Assembly: GCA_022448645.1 (NCBI GenBank) | Contig: JAKVBZ010000062.1 | Location: forward strand, 1-30,610 | DNA from: Pirellulaceae bacterium | GTDB taxonomy: Bacteria; Planctomycetota; Planctomycetia; Pirellulales; Pirellulaceae | DNA length: 30,610 nucleotides | Direction of reading: 5' to 3' | In this document: one piece after another, positions 26,898-30,610 of the stretch | How the letters are laid out: each line of letters begins with the position of its first letter | Numbering within the stretch: position 1 is the first letter of the stretch | The notes under the pieces: generated by a model | What the model was told of the DNA's origin: nothing | Databases searched by the model: none | Seen by the model: only the letters and a program-made list of their open reading frames with translations | Position numbers and translations under genes: made by a program

Positions 26898-27505
26898 CGA
26901 AGAATTCCTTAGTGACAACAAACGACTCTTCTTCTCGAAAACAGTAGCAACGCGCTACGGTTTCTCTTCTAACATGCCGTCGGTTTGGGAACGATGTTAG
27001 TATCGGAGTCCCTCAATTCCCACAGGAGAGGGCGATTCACGATCTGGCTAATCATATTTAATGAAGCACTCACTGAGAAGGACTTTGATTTCCAACCAGC
27101 CTACAAGGAAGAACCACTAATTCAAGGGGTACGTATGTGCAAGGCGTATGTGCTGTTTGGGACGATTGTGTACTGGCTGTGAAAGGGCCTTCGTCAAGGT
27201 TAGTCCGACACGCAGTTTTTTGCGACCATCTGGACCACGGTGTGGAAATCCACAGGTACCTTCTTGTCAAATTGCCAAGAAGGTACGAGCCATACGATTG
27301 AAGTGCAGGTCGCCCGCTCCTGCGCCACAATCGGTTTGGATGGGTCGGTTGTTGTCAAATTGACGGCAAGATTGCTTCGAGAGTTGCAATACGTTTCGTT
27401 GATGGCCTGGGCGCGAACCAAGATTCCAAAACCGTATGCTCGTTGCGATCCTTGCAAAAAAGAATTAGTCAGCGAACATCCAGTCGCGTAATAGAGTTGA
27501 GACGA
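26898..27505. other. Gene-free stretch with inverted repeats
   Basis: 608 bp between the dioxygenase start and the end of epmA. Frames of 60-86 codons exist on both strands, but none has a ribosome binding site or a recognisable domain. It may hold remnants of a lost gene. The inverted repeats at 27241-27286 are listed separately, and TTGTCAAATTG occurs twice, at 27264 and 27352. Confidence 0.45.
27241..27286. repeat. Two adjacent inverted repeats
   Basis: TGTGGA-AA-TCCACA (27241-27254) is followed after 1 nt by GTACCTTCTTG-9 nt-CAAGAAGGTAC (27256-27286), the latter a perfect 11-bp stem. It lies 220 bp past the epmA stop. No T-run follows, so a terminator is uncertain; a repeat element or protein-binding site is equally possible. 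Confidence 0.55.
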
Positions 27506-28492
27506 CTATGCACGGTCGTCAGGGAATGACAATACGTCAGAAATGACCGACGCACCGGCGGCGAGCATCACCAGACGATCCCAACCCAAGGCAACTCCCG
27601 TGCATTCAGGTAATCCGTGTTGCATGGCTGTCAATAGACGACTATCGGTTGGGACTGTGTATTTGCCGTCATTCGTCCGAGCAACATTGGCTTCGGCATT
27701 TCGTTGACGGAGTACATCAGCGTCCACCAGCTCATGGTACCCGTTTGCCAATTCGATACCCGCCACATACAACTCGAAACGTTCGGCCACCGGAGGATCG
27801 CCAGCGCGGACTTTGGCCAGAGCGGCTTGGCTGGCCGGATAATCGTAAAGAATCGTCGCACCTTCCTGACTTAGACGAGGCTCGATCAATTCTGTCAACA
27901 ATAGATTCAACCAATCATCGCGATCGGTGTGAGAAGATCCTGATTCGGTCAACTGGATCCCTGAATCATTCGCTACTTGTTGCAGTTCTTGGTCGGAGGC
28001 TCGTAGCGGATCCACTCCGACGAATCGTTGGAAGGCTTCCGCATAGCCAAGCAAGGTCGCTGGGCCTGTTCCCAGCAGTGTATCGGACAACTCGGAGAGC
28101 AAGGCCATGCCATCCTGCATGGAGTCACCACGGCGGTACCATTCCAGGATAGTGAACTCGGGATTGTGAAATTGGCCGACCTCTGCCATGCGAAAAGCTC
28201 GCGTCATCTGGTAGATGGCTTCGCCCCCGGACGCCATCAGGCGTTTCATGCCGAATTCGGGTGAAGTTTGCAGCCACATGCGACGCCCTTGTTCCAAGTG
28301 CCGTGGGTCATCCGGCAGCAGCACGGGGATGGGATCCAGGTGTCGGTCGACGCATGTATCAGTAGACAACAGTGGCGTTTCGACTTCCAAAAAACCTTGT
28401 TCGTCAAAGAATTGACGAAGCTGTTTCAAGAGTGTAGCTCGCAATCGCAAGCGATCCCATGTTGCTGTCGGCCGAAAGTCGTCAGCCATCAT
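27506..28492 (-). CDS. epmA: EF-P--(R)-beta-lysine ligase
   Basis: 328 residues, a stand-alone class II lysyl-tRNA-synthetase-like catalytic core without the tRNA anticodon domain. It activates (R)-beta-lysine with ATP and joins it to a lysine of elongation factor P. Visible motifs are VETPLLSTDTCVDRHLDPI (about 37-55), motif 2 FRMAEVGQFHNPEFTILEWY (100-119) and motif 3 GVALGWDRLVML (299-310). E. coli EpmA is 325 residues. Two ATGs stand in tandem at the start (28492 and 28489) with a weak GAAG ahead. It lies 40 nt downstream of efp on the same strand, so enzyme and substrate are co-expressed; epmB is divergent from the pair. Confidence 0.93.
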   Translation of the reverse strand: MMADDFRPTATWDRLRLRATLLKQLRQFFDEQGFLEVETPLLSTDTCVDRHLDPIPVLLPDDPRHLEQGRRMWLQTSPEFGMKRLMASGGEAIYQMTRAFRMAEVGQFHNPEFTILEWYRRGDSMQDGMALLSELSDTLLGTGPATLLGYAEAFQRFVGVDPLRASDQELQQVANDSGIQLTESGSSHTDRDDWLNLLLTELIEPRLSQEGATILYDYPASQAALAKVRAGDPPVAERFELYVAGIELANGYHELVDADVLRQRNAEANVARTNDGKYTVPTDSRLLTAMQHGLPECTGVALGWDRLVMLAAGASVISDVLSFPDDRA

Positions 28493-28532
28493 GGCGCTTC
28501 ACACACTAGAGGGTGATCCGAGCAGTTGCATG

Positions 28533-29102
28533 TCACGACTTGACTCGCTCGACATACTCGCCAGTCCGAGTGTCGATTTTCACGACGTTGCCTATGTCGA
28601 TGAACGCCGGACATTGAAATTCAGCACCCGTTTCGACTTTGACAGGCTTTGTCACGTTGGTGGCCGTATTTCCCTTGGCTGCCGGTTCACAATATTCGAC
28701 AGCCAGTTCTACTTGATTAGGAGGTGTCATCGTGACTGGAGTTTCATTGAATAACATGATTTGGCACGGCATGCCTTCTTTTAGATATTTCCACGCATCG
28801 TCAACCTGATCAGCGCTTAGTTCATATTGTTCGTAGGTGTTGTTATCCATGAAGACAAACAGATCACCTTGACGGTACAAGTACTGCGTGCCAATCTCTT
28901 CGACATCAGCCGCGTCGAGCGAGTCACCACCTTTATAGGTTCGGTCTAGTACATTACCGCGTATCAGGTTTTTTAACTTGCACTTGTACAGGGCGTTTCC
29001 TTTGCCAGGCTTGACAAAGTTCATTTCCACCATCAAATAAGGTTCACCGTCGATTTGGACTTTCAGTCCTTTGCGAAAATCGCTTGTGTTATAACTGGGC
29101 AC
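28533..29102 (-). CDS. efp: Translation elongation factor P
   Basis: 189 residues, the expected length. The KOW-like N-terminal domain carries the loop KPGKGNA, whose Lys34 is the site modified by beta-lysine in the EpmAB pathway. Two OB-type domains follow, with the family motif GAEFQCPAFIDIGNVVKIDTR near the C-terminus. It binds stalled ribosomes between the P and E sites and speeds peptide bond formation at consecutive prolines. The start is GTG 29102 with AAGGA 7 nt upstream, preceded by a purine-rich leader made of a 9-bp tandem repeat. epmA follows at 40 nt and epmB is read divergently from the same 170-bp gap. Confidence 0.97.
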   Translation of the reverse strand: MPSYNTSDFRKGLKVQIDGEPYLMVEMNFVKPGKGNALYKCKLKNLIRGNVLDRTYKGGDSLDAADVEEIGTQYLYRQGDLFVFMDNNTYEQYELSADQVDDAWKYLKEGMPCQIMLFNETPVTMTPPNQVELAVEYCEPAAKGNTATNVTKPVKVETGAEFQCPAFIDIGNVVKIDTRTGEYVERVKS

Positions 29103-29112
29103 AACTACTTCC

Positions 29113-29130
29113 TTTACTTTCTTTACTTTC
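29113..29130 (-). repeat. 9-bp tandem repeat in the efp leader
   Basis: TTTACTTTC is repeated exactly twice, with a partial third copy to 29136. On the transcribed minus strand it reads GAAAGTAAA, giving an unstructured purine-rich leader just upstream of the efp ribosome binding site. Confidence 0.7.
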
Positions 29131-29273
29131 TTTTACATCCTATGTTCTTGACAACAGAATTCTTCTCGAAAGGGAATGGTTTTCAAAGTTTAGATTGTCT
29201 CGAAGGATCGGCCAGGTGAGCCTATGACCATGCTATTCTTTCAGCCAGTCGTTTTCGATCAACCGTGTCAGTC

Positions 29274-30302
29274 ATGAGTATTGTATCGTCCAAGCAGCGA
29301 TCTGTCGGCACCAAAAACGAGCCAATTCCTCATTGGCAAGAGGCCATGAAGCGTGCCATACGTGATCCAGACGAGTTGTGTCGGGAGTTGGGTTTGCCAC
29401 AGCCTGAGCGCTTGACCAGTCATGACGCGGCCGCAGCGTTTCGTGTATTTGTCCCTCGTGAATTCCTGTCACGGATGAAACGTGGAGACCCTGACGATCC
29501 GTTATTGCGTCAGGTGTTGCCAGTAGCGGACGAGTTAGAGCCATCGGCCGGTTTCCTGCAAGATCCTGTGAGTGATCAGGAAGCGGTATTGGTTCCTGGT
29601 TTACTGCAAAAGTATTCCCAGCGAGTCCTGTTGGTAACCACCGGTGCTTGCGCTGTCCACTGCCGTTATTGTTTTCGACGGCATTTTCCCTATGAGCAGA
29701 CGCCGCCAGATGCTCAGGTATGGAACCGGGCGATCGCTCGAATCGCTACCGACACAAGCATACACGAGGTACTGTTGAGTGGGGGTGATCCGTTAACGAT
29801 CCGAGACGAGCTGTTAGCTGATTTGGCACGTGCATTGGCCGAGATCCCACATCTACATCGCTTGCGCCTGCATACCCGCTTGCCGATTGTGATTCCTCAG
29901 CGCGTAACAGACGATCTGATCCAATGGTTGCTTGGCACACGATTAGTTCCCTGGGTTGTGGTACACGTGAACCATCCGGCGGAACTAAGTCACGACGTGT
30001 TTCAGGCGCTGCACCAATTTGTGGACAACGGTATTCCAGTGCTCAATCAAGCGGTGCTATTGCGCGGCATCAATGACGATCTCGACACCCAGGTACGTCT
30101 GTGCGAAGAATTAGTCAACGCCCGGATTGTTCCCTACTATTTGCATCAGCTTGACCGAGTGGCTGGCGCAGCTCATTTTGAGGTGGACCGGCAACGCGGA
30201 CAACAACTGATTGAAGCATTGCGTAATCGTCTGCCTGGATATGCCGTTCCCAGGTATGTCGTCGAGTTGGCGAACGCGCCGAGTAAGCAGTTGCTGGCTT
30301 AA
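29274..30302 (+). CDS. epmB: EF-P beta-lysylation protein EpmB (lysine 2,3-aminomutase)
   Basis: 342 residues from ATG 29274; a GTG at 29265 is also in frame, and neither has a clear ribosome binding site. It is a radical SAM enzyme that converts (S)-lysine to (R)-beta-lysine for EpmA. The iron-sulfur motif CxxxCxxC is CAVHCRYC (Cys126, 130, 133), followed by FRRHFPY as in lysine aminomutases. Other marks are LLSGGDPLTIRD, HTRLPIVIPQRVT, and the C-terminal YYLHQLDRVAGAAHFEV and LPGYAVPRYVVE. The PLP lysine should lie in the last stretch. The short length compared with clostridial lysine aminomutases (~416), together with adjacency to efp and epmA, supports EpmB over a catabolic enzyme. Confidence 0.93.
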   Translation: MSIVSSKQRSVGTKNEPIPHWQEAMKRAIRDPDELCRELGLPQPERLTSHDAAAAFRVFVPREFLSRMKRGDPDDPLLRQVLPVADELEPSAGFLQDPVSDQEAVLVPGLLQKYSQRVLLVTTGACAVHCRYCFRRHFPYEQTPPDAQVWNRAIARIATDTSIHEVLLSGGDPLTIRDELLADLARALAEIPHLHRLRLHTRLPIVIPQRVTDDLIQWLLGTRLVPWVVVHVNHPAELSHDVFQALHQFVDNGIPVLNQAVLLRGINDDLDTQVRLCEELVNARIVPYYLHQLDRVAGAAHFEVDRQRGQQLIEALRNRLPGYAVPRYVVELANAPSKQLLA

Positions 30303-30336
30303 GCCGCCGAATGGTTTCCCAATTGCGGCGGGCTTA
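30300..30336 (+). terminator. Stem-loop overlapping the epmB stop
   Basis: TAAGCCGCCG and CGGCGGGCTTA pair over 10 bp with one bulged base around a 16-nt loop; the left arm includes the epmB TAA. It is GC-rich, but no T-run follows. Confidence 0.45.
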
Positions 30337-30361
30337 CAGTCGTTGGCAAGGGGTACGAGTT

Positions 30362-30481
30362 ATGATGCTTGTGACCTATCTAACCTTCGTTTGCTGTGCA
30401 GTCGCAGGCGCCGGCACCTTCGGCTGCGTGGTAACCGGCTTATTTCTGACACGACAAGGAAGCGGCCATCAACAAAACTGA
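30362..30481 (+). CDS. 39-residue membrane peptide ORF
   Basis: AAGGGG (30348-30353) stands 8 nt before ATG 30362, a very good ribosome binding site. The peptide begins MMLVTYLTFVCCAVAGAG and continues TFGCVVTGLFLTRQGSGHQQN, so one Cys-containing hydrophobic helix fills most of it and a short polar tail follows. The stop is TGA. It lies after the stem-loop that closes epmB. No family is recognised; an in-phase second ATG at 30365 is an alternative start. Confidence 0.5.
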   Translation: MMLVTYLTFVCCAVAGAGTFGCVVTGLFLTRQGSGHQQN

Positions 30482-30610
30482 CGCAGTCGATTTTAGGCAC
30501 CGACAGTCAATCTATGTTTGAGTTCCGTGTCCAAGCTAAATGCTACAGAGGTTTGACGAGATACTTTTGCGGAGGGGACCTTCGTTAAATGGAGTGGCCG
30601 TTTCGTAGGC

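Noticed and set aside
27400..27480. tRNA-like GGTTCG sequence on the minus strand
   Set aside because: No acceptor stem or full cloverleaf could be assembled around it.
26985..27491. Short ORFs on both strands between the dioxygenase gene and epmA
   Set aside because: Overlapping frames compete, none has a ribosome binding site or family resemblance; possibly remnants, but not supportable as genes.
29113..29136. CRISPR-like repeats at the efp leader
   Set aside because: It is a simple 9-bp tandem repeat without spacers; no CRISPR array exists in the window.
29148..29153. TTGACA as a -35 box for epmB
   Set aside because: No acceptable -10 hexamer occurs 16-19 bp downstream.

Overview
The window looks like chromosome from a planctomycete, most likely a Pirellulaceae-type organism. 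The grounds are paired von Willebrand (VWA) membrane proteins of the type that follow MoxR/DUF58 genes, a planctomycete-style KDO transferase motif, a B12-dependent ribonucleotide reductase, frequent GTG starts, roughly 50% GC by eye, and a full Gram-negative lipopolysaccharide (LPS) toolkit. The assignment is inferred from gene content; there is no rRNA or other marker in the window. No tRNA, rRNA, CRISPR array, transposase, phage or plasmid gene was seen.

Layout. 1-4243 (+): two adjacent VWA/BatA-type membrane proteins, the first cut by the window edge. 4283-6516 (-): a PiT phosphate transporter and a small membrane protein. 6771-14748: an envelope block with waaA (-), a DUF4254 protein (+), a GT9 heptosyltransferase (-), gmd (-), waaF (+) and hldE (+). 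Two possible tiny ORFs are stop/start-coupled into waaF. 15002-15262 (+): a small single-pass membrane protein behind an extended -10 promoter. 15263-18836: a long, structured regulatory region and nrdJ. 19069-20056 (+): a CoA-binding protein and a stripped-down molybdopterin-fold protein. 20280-26897 (-): NhaC antiporter, DgkA, LptD and a PhyH-type dioxygenase. 27506-30302: a complete EF-P beta-lysylation module, epmA and efp (-) divergent from epmB (+). 30362-30481 (+): a 39-residue membrane peptide ORF with a strong ribosome binding site.

How the genes work together. waaA, the two GT9 enzymes, hldE and lptD together imply a KDO-heptose LPS core that is built and exported to the outer membrane; gmd supplies GDP-4-keto-6-deoxymannose for a deoxysugar, and dgkA recycles lipid. 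EpmB makes (R)-beta-lysine, EpmA attaches it to EF-P Lys34, and EF-P rescues ribosomes stalled at polyproline.

The most interesting non-coding stretch is upstream of nrdJ. Two NrdR-like boxes spaced exactly 31 bp overlap a promoter, and they are followed by an intrinsic terminator and two mutually exclusive hairpins before the start codon. Several intergenic inverted repeats (13121-13203, 20117-20191, 25770-25797, 27241-27286) look like dispersed palindromic elements. I did not find convincing evidence of a wholly new multi-gene system.
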